Origin: Nitrospiraceae bacterium
GTDB taxonomy: Bacteria > Nitrospirota > Thermodesulfovibrionia > Thermodesulfovibrionales > Dissulfurispiraceae
Reading direction: 5' to 3'
NCBI GenBank assembly: GCA_021371915.1
Contig: JAJFVG010000019.1
Location: forward strand, 1 to 42,536
DNA: 42,536 nt
The stretch's first letter is position 1; the number at the start of each line of letters is the position of its first letter. Below, in pieces: positions 8,231-15,009 of the stretch. The notes below the pieces were generated by a model that saw only the letters and a list, made by a program, of their open reading frames with translations, was not told the DNA's origin and ran no database searches. The position numbers and the translations under genes were made by a program.

Positions 8231-9621
8231 GAATAACCGCACTTGCAATATGCGCTGCGCTTTTTGCAGCATCTACAGTCTTCGGAGCTGATCTTTCGCT
8301 CGAAGACTGCGTTGCCATGGCACTCAAAAACAACAGCGGACTCAAAGCAACCGGCACAGGCATAACAGTGGCTGAGGCTGATAAGGACATAGCCAGGGCA
8401 AAGATGCTGCCGTCACTCAGGATATCCGGCGCGTATTCAGCCCTCGACAAGTCTGACAGGACAATAATAATGAAAGATGCCTTTGCGCCAGGAGTGCCGG
8501 TAATCAGCGGCCCGCTCTCAATGGACAACAAGGAGACCTACGGTGCAAGCCTCATACTGGAACAGCAGGTATTCAGGGGCGGAGAACTGCTGCACAATGT
8601 TTATAAACACGACATATTCGCTGATATCAGCAGAAAGAATACAGAGCGCCATAAAACCCTGCTGATATCCGAGGTCAAAAGGGCCTACCATGAATCCGTG
8701 CGTGAGCAGCGCATCAGGAAAAGCCTTCAAAAGATAATCGAATCAAAGAAAGAAAGATTGAGGGTAATATCCCTGCTGCTGAAGGAGGGTTACACTAAAG
8801 TAGAGGACTTTCTTACAGCAGAGACGGACCTTTCGTCATCAGAGCTCGAACTCGGCAGGGCGATAAACAGGGAGGAACTGGCGCTCAGCAGGTTGAGCAG
8901 ACTTATATATCTGGAAGGCGAGGCACGGCCTGTTTTATCTGACAAACCTGTATACAATACCCTTGCAGTAACCCTTGAGCAGGCAAAGACAACAGCCCTT
9001 GTCAACCGTCAGGATATAAAAATATCAGAGGCAAGAATAAAGGCAGCTGACGAGGAAATATCAATCGCACAGAGCGACTTTTACCCAAAGGCTTCTATTG
9101 ACGGCAGATATACAAGACAGAAAGAGACTGATTCCATCAGACCTGAGGTCTGGTCCTTCAATGCAAGGCTCGACTGGTATCTTTTTGAGTGGGGCAGGAC
9201 AAAGAGTGAAGTTGCAAAAGCAAAGGCACTTAAACAACGGGCTCAGTATGATCTTGATGAAACAAAACAGGCTGCAGCGCTCGAAGCTGAGACAGCATGG
9301 AGATTGATAAAAGACAGGGAACATGAGGTTGAACATGCGGCAAGGAGGCTCGCTGCATCAGAGTTCTCTCTCAAGCGCAGTCTCGACAGATATGCCGAAC
9401 GCGTGATAATGCTTGCTGATCTGATAGAAATGGAAAGCGATATGTTGAAGGAGTATCAGGATTACCTGGCTGCAATAGACAATCTTTTGATAGCGCATGC
9501 CCAGCTCGAAGCAGCATTGTCATACACTGACAGCGGATGGTTCATACAAAAAGAAATATATAATCCTGATTTTGAAGCTATCACAAAATCAATGGCTGAT
9601 CTCACATCAGAAAGGAAGTAG
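8227..9621 (+). CDS. TolC-family outer-membrane efflux protein
   Basis: This 464-residue protein has a cleavable signal peptide (MRITALAICAALFAASTVFG, cleavage likely before ADLS) and the two-fold repeat of the outer-membrane efflux protein family. The repeat halves begin at LSLEDCVAMALKNN and at VTLEQAKTTALVNR and are mostly long amphipathic helices. The insertion RQKETDSIRPEVWSFN leading to LDWYLFEWG is the usual second strand pair region. It forms the outer-membrane duct of the DevC/A/B-like exporter encoded just upstream. The next gene begins directly after its stop codon. Confidence 0.9.
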   Translation: MRITALAICAALFAASTVFGADLSLEDCVAMALKNNSGLKATGTGITVAEADKDIARAKMLPSLRISGAYSALDKSDRTIIMKDAFAPGVPVISGPLSMDNKETYGASLILEQQVFRGGELLHNVYKHDIFADISRKNTERHKTLLISEVKRAYHESVREQRIRKSLQKIIESKKERLRVISLLLKEGYTKVEDFLTAETDLSSSELELGRAINREELALSRLSRLIYLEGEARPVLSDKPVYNTLAVTLEQAKTTALVNRQDIKISEARIKAADEEISIAQSDFYPKASIDGRYTRQKETDSIRPEVWSFNARLDWYLFEWGRTKSEVAKAKALKQRAQYDLDETKQAAALEAETAWRLIKDREHEVEHAARRLAASEFSLKRSLDRYAERVIMLADLIEMESDMLKEYQDYLAAIDNLLIAHAQLEAALSYTDSGWFIQKEIYNPDFEAITKSMADLTSERK

Positions 9622-10494
9622 ATGGTGGATATAAACAGTCTGCTTACGCATGAATTCAAGCGCAACATAGGCCTGCTCAACGAAGAAGAACAGAAACAGC
9701 TTCTGCGTTCAAGGGCAGCAGTTGCCGGCGCAGGCGGGGTAGGCGGTCTGCACCTGCTGACGCTTGCAAGATTGGGGATAGGCAATTTTACAATTGCTGA
9801 TCCTGATGTATTTGAGGATGTAAACATCAACAGGCAATACGGCGCATTCCGCAGCACATTCGGCAGAAACAAGGCAGAGGCGCTTGCTAATATGGTGAAG
9901 GACATAAACCCATCGGCTGACATAAAATTATTTACAGAAGGAATAAGCAGTGCAAACATAGATGCATTTTTGCAGGATGCTGACATTTTTATTGACGGCA
10001 TAGATTTTTTTGAGATAGAAGCAAGAAGACTTCTTTTCAGAAAAGCGAGAGAAAAAAACATATACGCAATAACAGCAGCTCCACTCGGTTTTGGTGCAAC
10101 GCTCCAGACATTTGCTCCTGACGGCATGACATTTGACGACTATTTCGGCATTAACGACAACATGCCACAGGTTGAAAAACTGGCTGCATTTGCAGCAGGC
10201 CTCGCGCCGCACCCGTATCACATTAAATACATGGATCTCTCCAAGGTGAGCCTTACTGCAAAAACAGGACCCGCGCTTGCCTTGTCATGCACGCTCTGTG
10301 CGTCCCTTGCTGCAACAGAAGCAATAAGAGTGCTCACAGGTAAAGACAAGGTAAAACCAGTGCCGCATTACACACAGATTGATCTACTGCGCAACAAGTA
10401 CAAGCATGGCTACATTTGGGGTGGGGGAAAAAATCCGGCACAAAAACTAAAGAAGTGGATAATACTTAAAAAGGCAGGCTCATCTGCTGCTTGA
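9622..10494 (+). CDS. E1/ThiF-like adenylyltransferase
   Basis: This 290-residue Rossmann-fold protein of the ThiF/MoeB/E1 family activates carboxyl groups by adenylation in known members. Visible are the nucleotide loop GAGGVGG (36-42), the acidic residue ending strand 2 (IAD60), the ATP-contacting NINRQ (68-72), Lys84 and the DGIDFF segment (125-130). A single CxxC (CTLC, about 226-229) is present, not the two CxxC pairs of zinc-binding ThiF/MoeB, and no canonical catalytic Cys loop is obvious. It is therefore closer to E1-like proteins of specialised metabolism or the ThiF half of Rv1355c. It is the last gene of the nitroreductase-exporter operon, with zero spacing after TolC, and overlaps the convergent acyltransferase gene by 15 bp. 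No ThiS-like carrier protein gene is seen nearby. Confidence 0.82.
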   Translation: MVDINSLLTHEFKRNIGLLNEEEQKQLLRSRAAVAGAGGVGGLHLLTLARLGIGNFTIADPDVFEDVNINRQYGAFRSTFGRNKAEALANMVKDINPSADIKLFTEGISSANIDAFLQDADIFIDGIDFFEIEARRLLFRKAREKNIYAITAAPLGFGATLQTFAPDGMTFDDYFGINDNMPQVEKLAAFAAGLAPHPYHIKYMDLSKVSLTAKTGPALALSCTLCASLAATEAIRVLTGKDKVKPVPHYTQIDLLRNKYKHGYIWGGGKNPAQKLKKWIILKKAGSSAA

Positions 10495-11196
10495 TATCTG
10501 CTCCTCTCTTGCTGCCTCGACAAATTCCCTGTAAAGCATAGGATTGATACGCTCCATTATCCTTTCAGCTTCTTCAATGCACAGAAGATAAGGAGTCCTG
10601 CGACCGTGATAGTCAACCTCCGGCCCGATAGGTTTAAAGATGATGCCCATCCTTGTAAGCAGTATATGAAGCGCCTTTGCCATAACAGCGCACCAGTGGG
10701 TAAGCCCTATAAGTTTGCTCTCAGCATACATGGCCTTAAAGAGACCTATAACTATCTCCTGCCTGCGCCTCTTTGAGCTGTGCTCATCAATAACAGGAAA
10801 AGGCAATTCAACCTGCGCGTTTGAGTTATACATAAGCTGGTCTTCATGTCTTCTCCTGTAGTCTTTACTGACAGCCAGCCTGGATATCTCAGCGATTTTG
10901 CCGTGATCAATATAGTTTAGGTCATGGTCAAGAGTGCAATGTTTCTGGATGGGAAGGCCTTTTTGAGAACTGAGTATCATCCTTATAGTGCCTATCAACT
11001 GGCCATGCCTGAGTGCCATAAAATGCAGAGCGCTGTCATCATAGTCATCCACTTCAACGCCTTTTATATGCTCTTCAGCCTTTTCAAATCCCCACTCTTC
11101 AACATATACCTTGTACCTAAGCTTGAATATCTCATTAAGCTCAGCGCTGGTATGCACCCTCTTGAACTCAAAACCCGAAACTGTCTGGATAGTCAT
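10480..11196 (-). CDS. PEP-CTERM/exosortase-associated N-acyltransferase (autoinducer-synthase-like)
   Basis: These 238 residues have the acyl-CoA/ACP N-acyltransferase fold shared by LuxI-type synthases and FeeM-like N-acyl amino acid synthases. The N-terminal segment FKLRYKVYVEEWGFE matches the conserved 'R-x-VY-x-E-GW' substrate region. ALHFMALRHGQLIGTIRMI and the central EISRLAVSK are the acyl-donor binding core (E-x-SRLAV). This subfamily is recurrent in genomes with exosortase systems, which agrees with the PEP-CTERM genes next door. It probably acylates an amino acid or amine with a fatty acyl group; the product is unknown. It is convergent with the ThiF-like gene. The Shine-Dalgarno is weak (GGGG region); a TATAAT lies at 11234-11239. 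Confidence 0.82.
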   Translation of the reverse strand: MTIQTVSGFEFKRVHTSAELNEIFKLRYKVYVEEWGFEKAEEHIKGVEVDDYDDSALHFMALRHGQLIGTIRMILSSQKGLPIQKHCTLDHDLNYIDHGKIAEISRLAVSKDYRRRHEDQLMYNSNAQVELPFPVIDEHSSKRRRQEIVIGLFKAMYAESKLIGLTHWCAVMAKALHILLTRMGIIFKPIGPEVDYHGRRTPYLLCIEEAERIMERINPMLYREFVEAAREEQISSSR

Positions 11197-11233
11197 AATC
11201 GCCCCGGCATGTTTATTTCACGATTGTGATTAC

Positions 11234-11239
11234 ATTATA
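11234..11239 (-). promoter_or_regulatory. Candidate -10 element for the acyltransferase gene
   Basis: A perfect TATAAT reads on the minus strand at 11239-11234, 38 bp upstream of the ATG. The -35 is unconvincing because it falls in the T-run of the preceding terminator. A TCAC-N4-GTGA palindrome at 11218-11229 lies just downstream of the -10, near the expected start point, and could be an operator. Confidence 0.4.
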
Positions 11240-11255
11240 CAACCAATCAGGACAA

Positions 11256-11282
11256 AGAAAAAGGCGGAGATTACTCTCCGCC
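11256..11282 (-). terminator. Rho-independent terminator of the first PEP-CTERM gene
   Basis: GGCGGAGA (11263-11270) pairs perfectly with TCTCCGCC (11275-11282) around a 4-nt loop. On the minus strand the hairpin is followed by TTTTTCTTT. It lies 23 bp beyond the stop of the 11306 gene and insulates the acyltransferase gene. Confidence 0.85.
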
Positions 11283-11305
11283 TCTGAAATTAGAAACTTT
11301 AATTT

Positions 11306-12157
11306 TTAGCTCATTCTCTTGCGAGCATAAAGCCCGAGGCCAAAGAGGCCAGCGCCAAGAAGGAGTATTGTTGATGGTTCTGGAACACCGTAATTAGCAT
11401 CGCCTGTATTACGGGTCAAAATCTGGGAACCATTTGGTCCTGTTATAATGGTAACGTTTGCAGCGATTATGGTGTTGACATCAACGTAACCGTACGCTTC
11501 AAGCAGCGCTTCCATGTCGTTGCCAAGAGCGTCAAACCATACGCCAGTCGGCACGTCAACTATTCTCCAAGTGGTAAATGTTGAACCAGTATCCCTTATT
11601 GCAGGATTTGCAAAGTTCACAAGTGAGCCATTACCTGAAAACAACTTTATATCGGCAAGCTTAATGCCGTCTGTGAAGGTTGATGCTACGTCATCACCAG
11701 CGCCTATTCCAAGACCGAAATTGGCATTCTTCGTGCCATTTGAAGCCAGACCTGCATACAGACTTGCTGTACCGCTGGTGTACTTTATTGTCAAGGCATT
11801 AAAAGCATTGCCATTGACATCAATACCAGCAGATGCACCTGAGATATAACCCTTCAGGTTGTCCCAACGACCAGTCATTTCCCATGCAGTGTTCAGCCCT
11901 GCTGTGCTGCCAATAGTTGTACCATGAAGCGTGAACGCACCGATCTGTAGATCTCCCACATCGTTAAAAGTGGAAAGAGGAACAATACCGTTTGCATAGG
12001 TGGATGTTGCGTCAACTGTTGACAATACCTGCCTGTCAAATATGCCTGTAGTGCCGGTTGGCAGTGTGTAATACATTTGTATGCCATCAGCAAATGCTAC
12101 TGAACTTGCTGCCAGCATAACCATGCCCATCACAACTGCTACTAAAATCTTCTTCAT
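11306..12157 (-). CDS. PEP-CTERM surface/extracellular protein 1
   Basis: This 283-residue exported protein has a signal peptide (MKKILVAVVMGMVMLAASS, cleavage near AFA-DG) and a C-terminal PEP-CTERM sorting signal. That signal is VPEPSTILLLGAGLFGLGL followed by the basic tail YARKRMS. Exosortase is expected to cleave at this signal, releasing or anchoring the mature protein in the envelope or matrix. The body is Gly, Ala, Thr, Asn rich with no recognised enzymatic domain. GTG 12166 is in frame but falls inside the Shine-Dalgarno AAGGAGGTG; the ATG at 12157, 7 nt after it, is the start. The gene has a textbook sigma-54 promoter and an upstream composite operator. The exosortase gene itself is not in this window. 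Confidence 0.9.
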   Translation of the reverse strand: MKKILVAVVMGMVMLAASSVAFADGIQMYYTLPTGTTGIFDRQVLSTVDATSTYANGIVPLSTFNDVGDLQIGAFTLHGTTIGSTAGLNTAWEMTGRWDNLKGYISGASAGIDVNGNAFNALTIKYTSGTASLYAGLASNGTKNANFGLGIGAGDDVASTFTDGIKLADIKLFSGNGSLVNFANPAIRDTGSTFTTWRIVDVPTGVWFDALGNDMEALLEAYGYVDVNTIIAANVTIITGPNGSQILTRNTGDANYGVPEPSTILLLGAGLFGLGLYARKRMS

Positions 12158-12250
12158 ACTTTTCACCTCCTTATTATTGGGGTTTGAACAAAGTCCAAAC
12201 TTGTTTCCTAAGAAATACGCAGTAGATAAGTTCCCTGCCCCTTTTAAGTT

Positions 12251-12266
12251 AGCAATCCCTGTGCCA
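12251..12266 (-). promoter_or_regulatory. Sigma-54 promoter of PEP-CTERM gene 1
   Basis: On the minus strand the sequence reads TGGCACAGGGATTGCT, a full match to the RpoN consensus TGGCAC-N5-TTGCW, with GG and GC exactly 10 bp apart (12265-12264 and 12253-12252). Predicted transcription starts about 12 bp further on, giving a leader of roughly 80 nt. Confidence 0.88.
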
Positions 12267-12320
12267 AACAGACAACTCCTTGTTTTTATTGCAAGGTAGT
12301 TTTTTAAAAGACCCTAAAAT

Positions 12321-12357
12321 TGTAAGGTTTCTCGACAAAACGTCGAGTTGCTTTACA
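12321..12357. promoter_or_regulatory. Composite palindromic operator (site 2), putative UAS of PEP-CTERM gene 1
   Basis: TGTAA (12321-12325), CGACA (12333-12337), CGTCG (12341-12345) and TTACA (12353-12357) are symmetric about 12339, with spacers of 7, 3 and 7 bp. The inner part with its flanks forms the inverted repeat CTCGAC-AAAAC-GTCGAG. Its centre lies about 74 bp upstream of the sigma-54 -24 element. The arrangement matches site 3 almost exactly, including TGTAAG and CTTTACA flanks. Confidence 0.72.
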
Positions 12358-12444
12358 AAACACCCTGGCTGACTATATAGCAATATATTGAGCAGGCAAT
12401 TTGTTAAAAATCTGCTTATTTATCGCATGATATAAAAACCAGCT

Positions 12445-12484
12445 ATTAAAAGGAGCGGAAGGTTGTACAACCCTCCGCTCCTTT
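12445..12484 (-). terminator. Hairpin terminator of PEP-CTERM gene 2
   Basis: AAAGGAGCGGA (12449-12459) pairs with TCCGCTCCTTT (12474-12484). The intervening bases can extend the stem through the GGTTGTACAACC palindrome. On the minus strand it is followed by a short TTTTAAT tract, so it is a moderate terminator. It lies 19 bp past the stop codon. Confidence 0.7.
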
Positions 12485-12503
12485 GTTTAAAAACTCTATT
12501 TTA

Positions 12504-13283
12504 TTAACCGTTAAATCTTCTTCTTGCACAGAAACCCAGGCCGACAAGTCCAGCGCCAAAAAGAATAATTGTCGAAGGCTCTGGAGTGAGTATGCCCCTT
12601 CCCATCATCATATCATTGCCGCACTCAATCGTAGTGTGAACAAGAAACTGCTGATCATGAGGAAGAAACCCGAGATCAACCTCAAACCCATAATGGCTGC
12701 CTTCACCATCATTAGCTAAAATAAGTTTAACCAGCGGCATGTCATCCTTTATCAGTTGTGTGCTGCCGCTAGCATATCTCCATGGGCTGGATTTCAAATT
12801 CTCATTGTAATACGGAATGCTAAGTATGGAATTCGAATTGATTCCATAGACATCATACGTCATGGTCCTGAAATTAGGAACAATAACATAATCCCAGCCA
12901 AAGGTATTTCTTATTGTGGAACTGCTAACATATGAAAGAGCGCCTATATTGCTTCCATATTTGGCATTATTATGGATATCAATAAAAATATCTCCGGCCT
13001 TTATAATGCGTCCATTATTCGGATCTGTTACCCCAGTAAAAAAATTGAAGCCGCCAATAACCTGGAGCTTTGTGTTGTTCTGAACAAACCTTTCCAGATC
13101 CCACTTCTGTCCTGTTGCATCAGGGGGCTCGACCTCATTATTTTCATTTTTGGTGTTATACCATGAGTTTGATGAGCCTGAATTGTACCAGCCATCAAAA
13201 ATGGTGATATCTTTAGCGAACACCGGCGATGCTATCAGCATAACCAGCACTATCCCCAGAAATAAATTAATTTTGCTTTTCAA
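12504..13283 (-). CDS. PEP-CTERM surface/extracellular protein 2
   Basis: This 259-residue exported protein has a signal peptide (MKSKINLFLGIVLVMLIASP, cleavage near VFA-KD) and a C-terminal sorting signal TPEPSTIILFGAGLVGLGF followed by CARRRFNG. The mature part is rich in Asn, Tyr, Trp and Gly with no domain I recognise. Exosortase processing at the PEP motif is the expected fate. Translation seems to start at TTG 13283, 6 nt after AAGGAG; no in-frame ATG is suitably placed. A sigma-54 promoter lies about 50 bp upstream and a composite operator lies beyond it. It is not similar enough to PEP-CTERM protein 1 to be an evident duplicate, outside the sorting signal. Confidence 0.88.
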   Translation of the reverse strand: MKSKINLFLGIVLVMLIASPVFAKDITIFDGWYNSGSSNSWYNTKNENNEVEPPDATGQKWDLERFVQNNTKLQVIGGFNFFTGVTDPNNGRIIKAGDIFIDIHNNAKYGSNIGALSYVSSSTIRNTFGWDYVIVPNFRTMTYDVYGINSNSILSIPYYNENLKSSPWRYASGSTQLIKDDMPLVKLILANDGEGSHYGFEVDLGFLPHDQQFLVHTTIECGNDMMMGRGILTPEPSTIILFGAGLVGLGFCARRRFNG

Positions 13284-13331
13284 TGTTTTCTCCTTTTTGC
13301 ATATTCCTGCTTAATTATTCCGATAGATTAT

Positions 13332-13347
13332 AGCAAATTAAATGCCA
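13332..13347 (-). promoter_or_regulatory. Sigma-54 promoter of PEP-CTERM gene 2
   Basis: The minus strand reads TGGCATTTAATTTGCT, matching TGGCAC-N5-TTGCW with one mismatch. GG (13346-13345) and GC (13334-13333) are separated by 10 bp. The predicted leader is about 38 nt. Confidence 0.85.
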
Positions 13348-13400
13348 TTATTTTACTTATTGATGTTTAAGCATTTTATTTATGCAAAGCTTGCCTTGTT

Positions 13401-13437
13401 TGTAAGAATAATCGACATTTTGTCGGATTACTTTACA
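13401..13437. promoter_or_regulatory. Composite palindromic operator (site 3), putative UAS of PEP-CTERM gene 2
   Basis: TGTAA (13401-13405), CGACA (13413-13417), TGTCG (13421-13425) and TTACA (13433-13437) are symmetric about 13419 with spacers of 7, 3 and 7 bp. The centre is about 74 bp upstream of the -24 element, the same as at site 2. The site also lies upstream of the divergent acyl-CoA ligase gene (start 13504) and could affect it. Confidence 0.72.
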
Positions 13438-13503
13438 CTAAATTGCTATACTAACCGTCTATGATTAGGTCATAAACCAGCTATAATTATCTTGAGGAGA
13501 CGA

Positions 13504-15009
13504 ATGGAAAAAGAAATTCAGACACTTAATGAACTTTTAAAGAAACGGGCAGAAAAAAATCCGAAAAAGGACTTCATTCGCTTCGAAGGCAAAAAATATA
13601 CTTTAAGCATAATGGACAGTTGGGCTGATGCTTTCGCAGAAATGCTATTGTCTAGCGGATTCGAGCCAGGCAGCAAAGCCGCGATACTTGCCCGCAACTG
13701 CCCAGCCTATATTGCAGCCTATTTCGGAATTCTCAGGGCCGCAGGTACAGTTGTACCTCTTAATATAATGCTCGTGCCTGATGAGATACGATATATCCTT
13801 AAAGACTCTGACTCTACTGTCTGCTTTTATGGAGAAGAGTCATCTGATACAGCAAAAAAACTGGGTGATATGGGCGGGATTGAATTCATCGATATTAACA
13901 GCATATCCCATGAAAACAAACAAAACACTGTTTCATCTATTGAAAGCAGCGCCAAACCTGAAGACATCTCAACCATACTCTACACGTCAGGCACTACAGG
14001 CTATCCGAAAGGAGCAATGCTCACGCACAGCAATCTTCTTTCAAATGCAGTAGCAGCAACAAAAGCGCTCGATGTATTTGAGAAGGACAGATTTGTGGTC
14101 TTCCTGCCACTTTCACACGCATTCACATTCACTGTCTGCGTGCTGCTTCCTCTTTATGTAGGCTCATCTATAACGCTTATAGCTTCCGTCAGCCCGTTTA
14201 CGAAAGTCATTAAGCGCATGATACTTGACAGAGTGAACATCTTTATTGCTGTGCCTGCCGTATATGACATACTCGCCAGAAAAAAACTGCCGTTTTATAT
14301 AAAACTGCTGTTGCGATTCAGGCTCTGCATCTCCGGCGCCTCTGCGCTCTCTACGGAAACCCTTGCGCTTTTTGAAAAAAGGTTCAGGGCTCCACTGCTG
14401 CAGGGCTACGGACTCACAGAAGCATCGCCGATTGTCTGCGTAAATACTTTTGCTAAAAATGGCAACAAGCCAGGCACAGTAGGAAGACCGCTTTTTGGAA
14501 TAGAAGCAAAGGTTGTTGACGACAATGACAATGATCTGCCCCCAAATACACCTGGAGAGCTTGTTGTCAAAGGCCCGAGTGTCATGAAGGGCTACTATAA
14601 AAGAGAGGCTGATACAGCACAAACAATAAAAAATGGGTGGCTATACACAGGCGATATTGCTGTTATTGACAGCGAAGGTTTCATTAAAATTGTGGACAGA
14701 AAAAAAGATTTAATCATTGTTGACGGACTGAACATATATCCAAGTGAGGTTGAAAACGCTGCGCACCGGCATCCGGCAGTAGCTTCATGCGCGATGATCG
14801 GGATCGAAACTGAAGGCCGGGAACTGCCGGTCATGTTCGTTGTCTCTGGAAAGGAGCACGGCCTGAGCGAGCTGGAACTAAAAAAATTCCTGCGCGGCAA
14901 AATAGCTTCATTCAAGATGCCGAAGAAATTTGTGTTTGTTGATGAGCTGCCAAAAACATCCACAGGCAAGGTACTAAAGCGTGAGCTGAAAAAATGGAAG
15001 GTGCTGTAA
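13504..15009 (+). CDS. AMP-dependent acyl-CoA synthetase/ligase
   Basis: This 501-residue ANL-superfamily enzyme activates a carboxylic acid, probably a fatty acid, via an acyl-adenylate. Motifs in order are the P-loop-like TILYTSGTTGYPKGA (about residue 158), QGYGLTEASP (A5), YTGDIA (A7), the hinge DRKKDLIIVDGLNIYPSEVE (A8) and the C-terminal PKTSTGKVLKRE (A10) with the catalytic Lys. ATG 13504 follows GAGGAG at 13494-13499; an upstream in-frame TTG at 13492 is less likely because it abuts that Shine-Dalgarno. The gene is divergent from PEP-CTERM gene 2 and overlaps the patatin gene (TAATG), so acyl activation and lipid hydrolysis or transfer are coupled. Together with the acyltransferase at 10480 it suggests lipid metabolism linked to the surface system. 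The exact substrate is unknown. Confidence 0.88.
   Translation: MEKEIQTLNELLKKRAEKNPKKDFIRFEGKKYTLSIMDSWADAFAEMLLSSGFEPGSKAAILARNCPAYIAAYFGILRAAGTVVPLNIMLVPDEIRYILKDSDSTVCFYGEESSDTAKKLGDMGGIEFIDINSISHENKQNTVSSIESSAKPEDISTILYTSGTTGYPKGAMLTHSNLLSNAVAATKALDVFEKDRFVVFLPLSHAFTFTVCVLLPLYVGSSITLIASVSPFTKVIKRMILDRVNIFIAVPAVYDILARKKLPFYIKLLLRFRLCISGASALSTETLALFEKRFRAPLLQGYGLTEASPIVCVNTFAKNGNKPGTVGRPLFGIEAKVVDDNDNDLPPNTPGELVVKGPSVMKGYYKREADTAQTIKNGWLYTGDIAVIDSEGFIKIVDRKKDLIIVDGLNIYPSEVENAAHRHPAVASCAMIGIETEGRELPVMFVVSGKEHGLSELELKKFLRGKIASFKMPKKFVFVDELPKTSTGKVLKRELKKWKVL

Larger units (their letters stand above)
12158..12503. other. 346-bp region between the two PEP-CTERM genes: promoter, operator and terminator
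   Basis: No gene is present. Reading from high to low coordinates, it holds the hairpin terminator of PEP-CTERM gene 2 (12449-12484), the composite operator (12321-12357), the sigma-54 promoter (12251-12266), a leader of about 80 nt and the Shine-Dalgarno of PEP-CTERM gene 1. Confidence 0.8.

Noticed and set aside
9462-10127. A 221-codon minus-strand frame opposite the TolC/ThiF junction
   Set aside because: It spans two real genes in antisense and lacks domain features or a ribosome site.
4289-10494. A classical azole-forming RiPP (TOMM) cluster, suggested by nitroreductase-like plus E1-like genes and an exporter
   Set aside because: There is no YcaO cyclodehydratase and no visible precursor peptide gene, and the nitroreductase is of the large Acg/Rv1355c-like type.
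13466-13482. A plus-strand GG-N10-GC pair upstream of the acyl-CoA ligase gene resembling a sigma-54 promoter
   Set aside because: Only the two core dinucleotides match (TAGGTC and CCAGCT); the rest of the consensus is absent and the distance from the operator centre (about 50 bp) does not fit the 74-bp spacing of the others.
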